Assembly: GCA_964020105.1 (NCBI GenBank)
Contig: OZ026535.1
Location: forward strand, 1,302,001 to 1,366,000
Source of the DNA: G964020105 sp964020105
GTDB lineage: Bacteria > Pseudomonadota > Alphaproteobacteria > WRAU01 > Hepatincolaceae
Length of the DNA stretch: 64,000 bases
Direction: 5' to 3'
The notes beneath the pieces were generated by a model, which did no database searches, had not been told where the DNA came from, and saw only the letters and a program-made list of their open reading frames with translations. Made by a program: the position numbers and the translations under genes. The first letter of the stretch is position 1, and each line of letters starts with the position of its first letter. Of this stretch, positions 45,060-53,378 are shown piece by piece.

Positions 45060-45090
45060 AAGAGGTGGGCTTTACCCACCTCTTTTATTA
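45060..45090 (+). terminator. Terminator or attenuator immediately upstream of rimP-nusA
   Basis: A 10-bp perfect GC-rich stem AAGAGGTGGG / CCCACCTCTT with a CTTTA loop, followed by TTATTAG. It ends 30 bases before the rimP start, too close to leave room for a full promoter after it, so it probably acts as a leaky terminator in the operon leader. Confidence 0.75.
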
Positions 45091-45119
45091 GATATAAAAA
45101 ATAAAGAGAAAGAAAGCAG

Positions 45120-45578
45120 TTGCATATATTAGAAAAAAAAATCTACGATCTTGCCAGCCCAATAGGAAAAAATATGGGGATTGTAGTACTGCAAGTGAAG
45201 GTATCTGGAAGTAATTGTTTATCAATTGAAATTGTTTTGGAAAGAGAAAATTTTATCACTGCTACTTTAGAGGATTGTGTAAGGTTAACAAAAATACTAT
45301 CACCAGCTTTGTATGAGAGCAATATTGTTGAGCAAGATTATATGTTAGAGGTTGTTTCCTCTGGTGTTGACAGAGCCTTAATCTCTGTGGAAGATTTTAA
45401 GCGCTTTGTTGGGAGTTTTGTAGTAATAAAGACAAAAACAGCAATAAAGGCACAAAAAAAGTTCAAAGGAGTCTTGGTAAAGGTTGTTGAAGATAAAGAG
45501 GTTGTGATAAGGTTGAAAGATGGAGAAGAAGTAGGTATAGATTTGAATTTAGTGCATAAAGCCAATTTGGGCATGTGA
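45120..45578 (+). CDS. rimP: Ribosome maturation factor RimP
   Basis: 30S assembly factor. The N-terminal domain shows LEKKIYDLASPIGKNMGIVVLQVKV, and YMLEVVSSGVDRALISVEDFKRFVGSFVVI near residue 75 matches the family SPGLDRPL region, here SSGVDRAL. The C-terminal SH3-like domain follows. Length 152 is normal. The start is TTG with a weak purine-rich site; it is the only plausible initiator near the conserved N-terminus. First gene of the rimP-nusA-infB operon. Confidence 0.9.
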   Translation: MHILEKKIYDLASPIGKNMGIVVLQVKVSGSNCLSIEIVLERENFITATLEDCVRLTKILSPALYESNIVEQDYMLEVVSSGVDRALISVEDFKRFVGSFVVIKTKTAIKAQKKFKGVLVKVVEDKEVVIRLKDGEEVGIDLNLVHKANLGM

Positions 45579-45613
45579 AAATTGTGAACTTGATAATACG
45601 GAGAAAGTAAAGA

Positions 45614-47131
45614 ATGTTAGAGGTAAGTAGTATTAGTGAATTGCAAGCCAGACCAGAATTAATTGATATAATTGAACTTGTTTCTAAGGAGAAGGGTATA
45701 TCTATTGATGAGGTGTTTGAGGCTATGGAAACAGCCATAAAAAAGATTGCCATAGCTAAATATGGTAACGTTTATGATATAAGAATTAAAATTAACAGGA
45801 GTAATGGTGCCATATTGATTCAAAAAGCTCTAACTGTAGCGGAGGAATCAGAAGATAAATATACGCAAATTAATCTACAGCAGGCATTACTATATAAGAA
45901 TGATGCTAAAATAGGAGACGTGTTGTTGGAAACACTGCCACAGGTTAGTTTTGATAGAAATTTTGTACAACCTTTTCGTCAAATTATCACCAAAAGAGTG
46001 AAAGAGGCTGAGAAGGAAAAAGAATATATCCTATATAAAGATAAAGTAGGCGAGTTAGTTAGTGGTGTTGTTAAAAGAGTAGAGTTGGGTAATGTTTTTA
46101 TAGAGCTTGCAAATCGAGCTGAGGCATTTCTAAAAAGAGACAATACAATTTTAAGAGAAAGGTTAGAAGTAGGAGATAGAGTTAGAGCGTTAGTGATCGA
46201 GGTAAGGCAGGATATTAAGGGGTCACAGATAGTGTTATCAAGGTCTCACCCTGATTTTATTAAAAAGCTTTTTGAGCAGGAAATATCTGAAATATATGAA
46301 GGGCAGATAGATATCATGGCCATATCTCGTGACGCTGGTTCTAGATCTAAGGTGGCAGTTTTATCCAGAGACAGTAGCATAGATGCTGTGGGTAGTTGTA
46401 TAGGCTTCAAAGGACAAAGAATCCAGGGTATTTTAAACGAGCTGAAGGGAGAAAAGATAGATTTAGTACATTATTCTAATAATATAGCTAATTTTGTCAT
46501 CAATTCTTTTTATCCATCGCAGGTTGTTAAGGTTGTGGTTGATGAAGATAGAGATATTGTAGAGGTAGTTGTAAGGGATGAAAATCTTAGCTTAGCCATA
46601 GGAAGAGGTGGTCAGAACATCAATTTGATTTCAAGATTAGTTGGTCGTCATATAGATCTTATGGGTGAGGAAGCTGAAAAAAGTAAGAGACAACTAGAAG
46701 TACAACAGCGAGTTGCTTATCTTAAAGAATCCCTTGATGTTGATGATATTATAGCTCAACTGTTGGTGATTGAAGGATTTAGAAATCCTGATGATATATT
46801 GGCTGAAAATGTTGCATCTTTATCTTCAATACCTGCTTTTAATGATGATATAATTGAAGAGTTAAAAAATAGAGCTTCAGATTTTATTAATAATAGAAAT
46901 AAGGAATATGATGATAAAATGGATGCTTTAGGAGTTGATAAATCCTTAAGAGATCTTGCTGGATTAACTAAAGATAATCTTATGTTGTTGGTTGGTGAGG
47001 GGGTTAAGACTCTTAATGATTTAGCTGAACTTTCAACTTACGATCTTTTAGATATATTGCCTAAAAATACTATTGATTTTAAAACAGCAGAAGATCTTAT
47101 TATGCTTGCTAGAGAATCTTGGACTAAGTAA
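45614..47131 (+). CDS. nusA: Transcription termination/antitermination protein NusA
   Basis: RNA polymerase-associated factor affecting pausing, termination and antitermination. The N-terminal polymerase-binding domain runs to about residue 130, S1 domain about 140-205 (GVVKRVELGNVFIEL), KH1 with IGFKGQRIQGILNEL near 266, KH2 with LAIGRGGQNINLISRLVG near 333, then C-terminal acidic repeats (DLAGLTKDNLMLLVGEG region). Length 505 is typical for alphaproteobacteria. The start has a GGAG-type site. The tandem hairpins upstream of this operon are potential targets for autoregulation. Confidence 0.96.
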   Translation: MLEVSSISELQARPELIDIIELVSKEKGISIDEVFEAMETAIKKIAIAKYGNVYDIRIKINRSNGAILIQKALTVAEESEDKYTQINLQQALLYKNDAKIGDVLLETLPQVSFDRNFVQPFRQIITKRVKEAEKEKEYILYKDKVGELVSGVVKRVELGNVFIELANRAEAFLKRDNTILRERLEVGDRVRALVIEVRQDIKGSQIVLSRSHPDFIKKLFEQEISEIYEGQIDIMAISRDAGSRSKVAVLSRDSSIDAVGSCIGFKGQRIQGILNELKGEKIDLVHYSNNIANFVINSFYPSQVVKVVVDEDRDIVEVVVRDENLSLAIGRGGQNINLISRLVGRHIDLMGEEAEKSKRQLEVQQRVAYLKESLDVDDIIAQLLVIEGFRNPDDILAENVASLSSIPAFNDDIIEELKNRASDFINNRNKEYDDKMDALGVDKSLRDLAGLTKDNLMLLVGEGVKTLNDLAELSTYDLLDILPKNTIDFKTAEDLIMLARESWTK

Positions 47132-47171
47132 TTATTGAGCGTAATTTGATCACTGAGGAGGGGTTACTTAA

Positions 47172-49667
47172 ATGACAGACGAAAAGGATGAAAAGAAAGA
47201 CAAAAAAAACACATTGTCTTTGAATGTTTCTGGTAAGGGGAATACTCCTGATATATCTAAGATTCTTGAAGAAAGAGCAAAGGTACAAAAAGGCAGAACT
47301 AGAGTTGAGATTATAGGGTCAAAAAAGGCTTCTGAGGTTGTTGATACAAATGTAGGTGTTGATAAATCAAAAAAAGCACCTTATGATGACACTCGTACTG
47401 AAAGTAAAGATAGTAATTTAGGGGGTAATTTAACCTCAGAGGAAAGAGCCTTACGTGCTAAATTTGCAGCAGAAAATTACGATAATAGTGTAGCTGCGCA
47501 ACCATCAGGATTAAGCTCATTTAAAGTTGTACATAAGAAATATTCTGATTCTCAAGGCATTACAAGTGCGACAAATTTAACTGGAAATTCCGATTTGCCG
47601 GTATCGTTAAATACTAGTGATGTTGATGATAATAAAACTGTGCAAGATGTATCTAGTAAATTTGCCACATCGAAAAAAGAAGCCACAAAAGATAAAGATT
47701 TTGAAGAAGATAAAAAAGAGAAGAAAAAAACAATTGTAGTTGATCAAAAAAGAGCTAAAAAGAATTGGAAAGATGCCTATGCAGTAGGAGAAGAAGGAGA
47801 AGAAGAGGAAGATGAAGAAGAGCAAGAAGAAATAAAATATGAAAAAGAGACCCCACTAAAATTTACGCAAGCTCGTCGTAAAAACAAAAGAAGAAAAGTA
47901 CTTAGAGACAAAATAGTGAGGGATATTATTTTAGATAAACCACTTAGTGTTAAGGATTTAGCAACCAAAATGACAGAAAAATCTTCTTTGGTTATTAAGT
48001 TTTTAACCAAGCTATCATTAGAAGTTAAAGAGGACACTATAATAGACCTAGAAACAGCCGAGTTGGCTATAAATGAATTTGGTCATAATTTAAAAATTAA
48101 AGATGTTGAGATAATTGAATCCCAATATTTTGTTTTTGATGATAATCCGGAAGATTTAAAAGAAAGACCACCTGTTGTTACAATTATGGGTCATGTTGAT
48201 CATGGCAAGACAACTTTGCTTGATAGTATAAGAAAAGCCAACATAGCCGCGAAGGAAGCCGGAGGTATTACTCAGCATATTGGAGCTTATCAGATCAAGA
48301 CAGCTGAGGGCAAATTTATAACATTTTTAGATACACCAGGGCATGAAGCATTTAGTCAGATAAGAGCTAGGGGCTCCAAGGTGACAGACATAATTGTCTT
48401 AGTGGTTGCGGCTGATGATGGTGTAAAACCACAGACAATAGAAGCTATAAGCCATGCTAAACTTGCCAATGTTCCTGTTATAGTTGCCATAAATAAGATA
48501 GATAAACCAGATAAGAACATTACCAGGCTAAAGGCAGAACTTTTACAGCATAATATTGTTTTAGAAGAAATGGGTGGTGATATTTTATCTGTTGAGATTT
48601 CAGCAAAAAACAACATTGGTATAGATAAATTACTGGAGCTTATTCTTTTACAATCTGAGGTTCTTGATTTGAAAACTAATTACAACGCACTTGGCAGAGG
48701 TAGCGTTATTGAAGTGAAGCAAGAAAAAGGAATTGGCTTTTTAGCAAGTGTTGTTGTTGAAAGAGGAACTTTAAGGCTTGGTGATTTGTTTGTTTGTGGT
48801 AGAGAATCTGGTAGGATCAAGGTTATGATTAATGATAAGGGAGAGCGGATTAAGGAAGCTTTACCTTCTTTGCCTGTGGAAATATCAGGATTTAGTACCA
48901 CAGTTGATGCTGGGGATAGTTTTATTGTAGTAAAAAATGAAATCAAAGCTAATGAGCTTATTGAATACAGAAAACAAAATTTTGTAATTGTCGATAAGAA
49001 AGATAACGCTAAATCTATTTTAGAAATACTTGCCAGTAGTATGGATGAGGTAAAAACTTTGGTGCTTGTTATAAAGGCTGATACACAAGGTTCTCTAGAG
49101 GCTATTATTGGGTCTTTAAATAAGATTAATCATAAAGAAGTTGAAGTAAAAATTATTTACCATGGAGTTGGTGAGATTGCCGAGTCTGACGTTATGCTTG
49201 CTAAGGCTGGCGGTGGTATTGTGATTGGCTTTAATTCTAGGGCTAATGGTAAAGCTAGAGATATTGCAAAAAAAGAAGGTATTGATATTAGGTATCATTC
49301 TATAATTTACAATCTGATAGATGATATTAAGCTAATTTTAAGCGGATTACTTGATCCAAATATTGTTGAAAATATCATAGGCTACGCTGAGGTTAGAGAT
49401 GTTTTTGATGTTAGTAAAGTTGGTAAAATTGCAGGTTGTTACGTTAGAGATGGTGTATTGAGAAAATCTTCTTATGTTAGAGTGCTTAGGAACAATGTTG
49501 TCATACATAGTGGAGTATTATCGCATCTTAAAAGATTTAAAGATGATGTTAAAGAGGTTAAACACGATTTTGAATGTGGTGCATCCCTTAGTAATTATAC
49601 TGATATCCGTGTTGGTGACATGATAGAGTGTTATGAAAAAACAGAGGTTAAGAATAATCTTGAGTAA
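47172..49667 (+). CDS. infB: Translation initiation factor IF-2
   Basis: GTPase that positions initiator tRNA. A long charged, repetitive N-terminal part (residues 1-240, including the acidic stretch EEGEEEEDEEEQEE near 212) is disordered. An IF2_N domain (LSVKDLATKMTEKSSLVIK) is near 258. The G domain has G1 MGHVDHGKTTLLDS near 337, GITQHIGAYQ as G2, DTPGHEAF as G3 and NKID as G4. Length 831 is normal. A GAGG site lies upstream of the ATG. The ylxR gene often found between nusA and infB is absent; only 40 bases separate the two. Confidence 0.97.
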   Translation: MTDEKDEKKDKKNTLSLNVSGKGNTPDISKILEERAKVQKGRTRVEIIGSKKASEVVDTNVGVDKSKKAPYDDTRTESKDSNLGGNLTSEERALRAKFAAENYDNSVAAQPSGLSSFKVVHKKYSDSQGITSATNLTGNSDLPVSLNTSDVDDNKTVQDVSSKFATSKKEATKDKDFEEDKKEKKKTIVVDQKRAKKNWKDAYAVGEEGEEEEDEEEQEEIKYEKETPLKFTQARRKNKRRKVLRDKIVRDIILDKPLSVKDLATKMTEKSSLVIKFLTKLSLEVKEDTIIDLETAELAINEFGHNLKIKDVEIIESQYFVFDDNPEDLKERPPVVTIMGHVDHGKTTLLDSIRKANIAAKEAGGITQHIGAYQIKTAEGKFITFLDTPGHEAFSQIRARGSKVTDIIVLVVAADDGVKPQTIEAISHAKLANVPVIVAINKIDKPDKNITRLKAELLQHNIVLEEMGGDILSVEISAKNNIGIDKLLELILLQSEVLDLKTNYNALGRGSVIEVKQEKGIGFLASVVVERGTLRLGDLFVCGRESGRIKVMINDKGERIKEALPSLPVEISGFSTTVDAGDSFIVVKNEIKANELIEYRKQNFVIVDKKDNAKSILEILASSMDEVKTLVLVIKADTQGSLEAIIGSLNKINHKEVEVKIIYHGVGEIAESDVMLAKAGGGIVIGFNSRANGKARDIAKKEGIDIRYHSIIYNLIDDIKLILSGLLDPNIVENIIGYAEVRDVFDVSKVGKIAGCYVRDGVLRKSSYVRVLRNNVVIHSGVLSHLKRFKDDVKEVKHDFECGASLSNYTDIRVGDMIECYEKTEVKNNLE

Positions 49668-50070
49668 ATTTACTAATAACTCTTTTAGAAAAGAGATTGT
49701 CATCAGTAATAAACCTAAAAGCAATCGCCCTGAGCGAGTAGCTAAGGAGATAAGGGTTATTCTGTCTGAAATTCTATCTCGCTCAGAGCTTAAAGATCCT
49801 ATTTTGTTTGATAAGACCATAATTATTTCTGAAGTTACTATCACTAATGATTTATCCTCTGCAAAGGTTTATATCTATCCATGGGATATAAAAATTGATG
49901 AAAGTATTTTATTAAAAACTCTTAAAAAGCATGTGCCCTTTTTTAGGCATCAATTGGCAAAAAAATTAAGGATTAAAGTTATAGCAAATTTGATTTTTAT
50001 TATCGATAAACAATTAGATAAAATACAAGAGGTTGAGAATCTATTCAAAAATATTGCTATTGAAGATTAA
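49633..50070 (+). CDS. rbfA: Ribosome-binding factor A (RbfA)
   Basis: 30S maturation factor of KH-like fold. RPERVAKEIRVILSEILSRSEL near residue 32, the SEVTITNDLSSAKVYIYPW block near 75 and FFRHQLAKKLRIKVIANLIFIID near 109 match the family. The ATG lies 35 bases inside infB; a TTG at 49663 in a TTGAGTAA overlap with the infB stop would give a shorter protein closer to the usual length. truB follows at once. Family identity is good; the start is uncertain. Confidence 0.9.
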   Translation: MKKQRLRIILSKFTNNSFRKEIVISNKPKSNRPERVAKEIRVILSEILSRSELKDPILFDKTIIISEVTITNDLSSAKVYIYPWDIKIDESILLKTLKKHVPFFRHQLAKKLRIKVIANLIFIIDKQLDKIQEVENLFKNIAIED

Positions 50071-50074
50071 TAAG

Positions 50075-50971
50075 ATGGACTGTGATAATTTGCATGGCTG
50101 GATTTTTATTGATAAACCAAAAGGTGTAAGTTCGGCTAAGGTGGTTGCTGAACTAAAAAAAATATTAAAATTGAAGAAAAATCATAAAATTGGTCACGGA
50201 GGCACTCTTGATCCTTTGGCCGAGGGAATGTTACCCATAGCCATAGGTGAAGCCACAAAAATTGCTAATTATGTTTTAGAATCCGATAAAACTTACGAGT
50301 TTACAATTCAGTTTGGAGTTAAAACAGATACAAAAGATATAAACGGTAAAGTATTAATTACAAGTGATTATACTCCTACTTATGAGCAATTACTACAAGC
50401 TATTAGTAAGTTTACAGGTGAAATAGAACAAATTCCTCCCATGTATTCTGCCATTAAAATTGACGGTCAAAGGGCATATGCTTTAGCCAGAAAAGGTGTA
50501 GACATCAATATACCTAGCAGAAAAATTAATATTTATGAACTTATTTTATTAGATTTTGATCAAACTAAAAAACAAGCTAAATTATCAGCTAAGGTGTCCA
50601 AGGGAACATATATTAGAAGTTTAGCAGAAGATATAGCAGAGTTCTGTGGAGCTCATGGGCACGTTATTTACTTAAGAAGAACTTCTATTGGGAAATATAA
50701 AGAAAAGCTTTTAATTTCCCTAAATAAAATTTATAATGAAAACGACGCAGTGTATGAAAATATTATAAGTATCGAGGATATGCTGGATGGCATCTTGGCA
50801 TATACCTTAGATAAATCTGCCATGGAGGGACTTTTACAAGGTAATTTGAAAAGTATAACCTCTGGATATCCGCTGGAATGTGTATTTCAAGCTCTTTACG
50901 CTGGCAAGCTGATTGCCTTGCTTAGTTCAAAAGGTGGGGAATTAAGATTCTTAAGGGTATTTAATCATTAA
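50075..50971 (+). CDS. truB: tRNA pseudouridine55 synthase TruB
   Basis: Makes the universal pseudouridine 55 in the T-loop. GWIFIDKPKGVSSAKVV at about residues 7-23, the catalytic GHGGTLDPLAEGMLPIAIG with its Asp near 46, and the YSAIKIDGQRAYALARKG block near 125 are diagnostic, as is KGTYIRSLAEDI near 175. The ATG at 50075 is four bases after the rbfA stop; an upstream in-frame ATG would overlap rbfA by 38 bases and add residues not seen in the family. Length 298 is normal. Confidence 0.95.
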   Translation: MDCDNLHGWIFIDKPKGVSSAKVVAELKKILKLKKNHKIGHGGTLDPLAEGMLPIAIGEATKIANYVLESDKTYEFTIQFGVKTDTKDINGKVLITSDYTPTYEQLLQAISKFTGEIEQIPPMYSAIKIDGQRAYALARKGVDINIPSRKINIYELILLDFDQTKKQAKLSAKVSKGTYIRSLAEDIAEFCGAHGHVIYLRRTSIGKYKEKLLISLNKIYNENDAVYENIISIEDMLDGILAYTLDKSAMEGLLQGNLKSITSGYPLECVFQALYAGKLIALLSSKGGELRFLRVFNH

Positions 50972-50992
50972 TTAGCTAACAAGGAGATAGTG

Positions 50993-51268
50993 ATGTCATT
51001 AGGAAAAGAAAATAAATCAGAAATTGTTAAAAATTATGCGCTTAAAGAAGGAGATACAGGTTCTCCTGAAGTGCAGATTGCTGTTTTAAGTGAGAAAATA
51101 AAGTACTTAACTGAGCATATGAAAGTGCATACAAAAGATTTTCACTCAAGAAGAGGGCTTTTAGTAATGGTTTCGAAAAGGAAAAAATTACTAACTTATT
51201 TAAAAAATAAAGATGTAAGTAGATATGAATCAATAATAGGACGTCTGGGCATAAGAGGAGTTAAGTAA
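50993..51268 (+). CDS. rpsO: 30S ribosomal protein S15
   Basis: Primary 16S rRNA-binding protein in the central domain of the small subunit. DTGSPEVQIAVLSEKIKYLTEHM near residue 22 and HSRRGLLVMVSKRKKLLTYL near 50 are the family's conserved blocks. The ATG at 50993 has AAGGAG six bases upstream; the GTG directly before it is not needed. Length 91 is standard. It lies between truB and pnp as in most Proteobacteria, where the rpsO message is translationally autoregulated; no regulatory pseudoknot was examined. Confidence 0.97.
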   Translation: MSLGKENKSEIVKNYALKEGDTGSPEVQIAVLSEKIKYLTEHMKVHTKDFHSRRGLLVMVSKRKKLLTYLKNKDVSRYESIIGRLGIRGVK

Positions 51269-51270
51269 TA

Positions 51271-53355
51271 GTGTTTAAAATCACAGAAAAAAAGATCAAT
51301 TGGTGCGGTAAAGAATTAACATTACAGACAGGTAAAATAGCAAGGCAGGCCGATGGTGCTGTAGTTGCAACTTATGGTGAAACATCTGTATTAGCAACGG
51401 TAGTTTTCTCAAAAACTCCTAATCATACTTTGGATTTTTTCCCCTTAACAGTAACTTATCAGGATAAATTTTATGCGGTGGGGAAAATTCCTGGCGGATT
51501 CTTTAAGCGTGAAACTAAGCCTACAGAAAGGGAAGTTCTGATATCTCGATTAATTGATAGACCAATTCGTCCACTTTTTGATGAAAGATTTAGAAATGAA
51601 GTGCAGATTGTTGTTTCTACTTTATCTTCTGATAAAAAAATATCAACGGATGTTCTCTCCATAGTAGCAGCCTCAGCCGCGCTTGCTATATCTGGCATAC
51701 CAATTTTAGATAATGTTGCTGCAGCTAAGGTTGGTTACATTAATGGTACATATGTTGTTAATCCATCTATTTCAGAAGTTAACTCTAGTGATTTAGATAT
51801 TGTAGTTGCCGGCACTAGGGAAGGAATTTTAATGGTTGAGTCTGAGGCAAAAGAGTTAAGCGAAGAAATTATGCTTGGAGCTGTAAAGCTTGCTCAGGAA
51901 TCATTCACTCCAGTTATTGAGATGATTGAGGATTTTAAAGCCAGTATCAATAAGACAGCTTTCTTACAAGTGAAAGAATCCTCAGAGGAAGAAAAAGATT
52001 TTGCTACTAAACTTACAGATATTGCAAAAAAATCCTTGGTGGAGGCCTTTGCTATTTCTGATAAAACCACTAGAAACTCTATGCTTTCTGATGTTAAAAA
52101 TATAACCACTGCGCAACTTAAGGAGTTGTTTTCAGAAGAGCTAGTAGCTAAGAATTTTACTTATTACTTTAAAGAGTTAGAAAAAGATATAGTTAGGAAC
52201 AATATTCTTGATAATGGTCTAAGGATAGATGGTCGTTCATTAGATGAGATCAGAAAAATTGAAACTGAAATTGATCTTTTTAAAGCACCGCATGGCTCGG
52301 CATTATTTACTAGGGGAGAAACACAGGCTTTAGTGTTTGCAACTCTTGGAACGGATGCTGATGAGCAGATAATAGACGATCTTGAAAACGACGGTAAGGA
52401 AAGATTTATGTTACATTATAATTTTCCTTCTTATTCTGTTGGTGAGGTTGGTAGAATGGGTGCCCCTGGTAGAAGGGAGATAGGTCATGGTAAGCTAGCT
52501 TGGCGAGCCATACATCCGCTGTTGCCTTCTAAGGAAGATTTCCCTTATTCCATAAGAGTAGTATCGGAGATTACAGAGTCTAATGGATCTTCTTCTATGG
52601 CAACAGTTTGTGGCTCTTCTTTAGCTTTAATGGCAGCTGGAGTTCCTTTACCTAGTGCTGTTGGTGGTATTGCCATGGGATTAATTAAAGATGGTGATAG
52701 ATATGCAATTCTCTCTGATATTCTGGGTGATGAAGATCATCTAGGAGATATGGATTTTAAAGTTGCTGGCACTGAAAAAGGTATCACTTCTTTACAAATG
52801 GATATAAAAATAACTTCTATTACTTCTGAAATTATGACTAAGGCTTTGCAGCAAGCAAAAGTTGGACGTATGCATATACTTAGGGAGATGTCTAGAAACA
52901 TCTCTTCATCTAAAGAGAATGTAAGTGCTTCTGCTCCTAGGATTAAAACTATTCAGATTTCTGTAGATAAAATTAAGGATGTTATAGGTTCTGGAGGTAA
53001 AATAATAAAAGAGATTTGTGAAAAATTTACTGTTAAAATTGATATATCCAATGAAGGTCTTGTTAAAGTTGCAGGGTTATCGGAAGAAAAGGTAGATGAA
53101 GCTTTATTATATATAGCATCCCTAGTGGCAGTTCCTGAAATAGGCAAGGTTTATAAGGGAAGTATAGTGAAAGTTCTAGATTTTGGCGCTTTTATAAATA
53201 TTATGAATGGCAAGGATGGATTTTTACATATTTCAGAAATTACAGATAATAGGAATTCCGACATAAATGATTTTTTAAAAGTTGGTGATGTTATTGATGT
53301 TAAAGTTGTGCAAATAGATGATAAGGGTAAAATTAGATTAACAGTTAAGATATAA
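51271..53355 (+). CDS. pnp: Polyribonucleotide nucleotidyltransferase (PNPase)
   Basis: Phosphorolytic 3'-5' exoribonuclease and component of mRNA decay. Two RNase PH domains (about residues 10-140 and 320-530, the second with GRSLDEIRKIETEID and FTRGETQALV), an all-helical linker, a KH domain (IGSGGKIIKEICEKF near 570) and an S1 domain (IVKVLDFGAFINIMNGKDG near 632) are all present. Length 694 is normal. The GTG start is two bases after rpsO. Confidence 0.97.
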   Translation: MFKITEKKINWCGKELTLQTGKIARQADGAVVATYGETSVLATVVFSKTPNHTLDFFPLTVTYQDKFYAVGKIPGGFFKRETKPTEREVLISRLIDRPIRPLFDERFRNEVQIVVSTLSSDKKISTDVLSIVAASAALAISGIPILDNVAAAKVGYINGTYVVNPSISEVNSSDLDIVVAGTREGILMVESEAKELSEEIMLGAVKLAQESFTPVIEMIEDFKASINKTAFLQVKESSEEEKDFATKLTDIAKKSLVEAFAISDKTTRNSMLSDVKNITTAQLKELFSEELVAKNFTYYFKELEKDIVRNNILDNGLRIDGRSLDEIRKIETEIDLFKAPHGSALFTRGETQALVFATLGTDADEQIIDDLENDGKERFMLHYNFPSYSVGEVGRMGAPGRREIGHGKLAWRAIHPLLPSKEDFPYSIRVVSEITESNGSSSMATVCGSSLALMAAGVPLPSAVGGIAMGLIKDGDRYAILSDILGDEDHLGDMDFKVAGTEKGITSLQMDIKITSITSEIMTKALQQAKVGRMHILREMSRNISSSKENVSASAPRIKTIQISVDKIKDVIGSGGKIIKEICEKFTVKIDISNEGLVKVAGLSEEKVDEALLYIASLVAVPEIGKVYKGSIVKVLDFGAFINIMNGKDGFLHISEITDNRNSDINDFLKVGDVIDVKVVQIDDKGKIRLTVKI

Positions 53356-53378
53356 CATTTCCCGGAAGGTGCTACACT

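Larger units (their letters stand above)
44754..45119. other. 366-bp spacer with two terminator-like hairpins before rimP
   Basis: No gene longer than a few codons was found, and no tRNA. Two strong plus-strand stem-loops sharing the core AAGAGGTG...CACCTCTTTTATTA flank about 170 bases of AT-rich sequence. Any promoter for rimP-nusA-infB must lie between the hairpins, since only about 30 bases separate the second from the rimP start. Confidence 0.7.

Noticed and set aside
47607..48037. Phe- and Ser-rich minus-strand frames within infB
   Set aside because: They are antisense of the Lys/Glu-rich IF-2 N-terminal region; a typical shadow.
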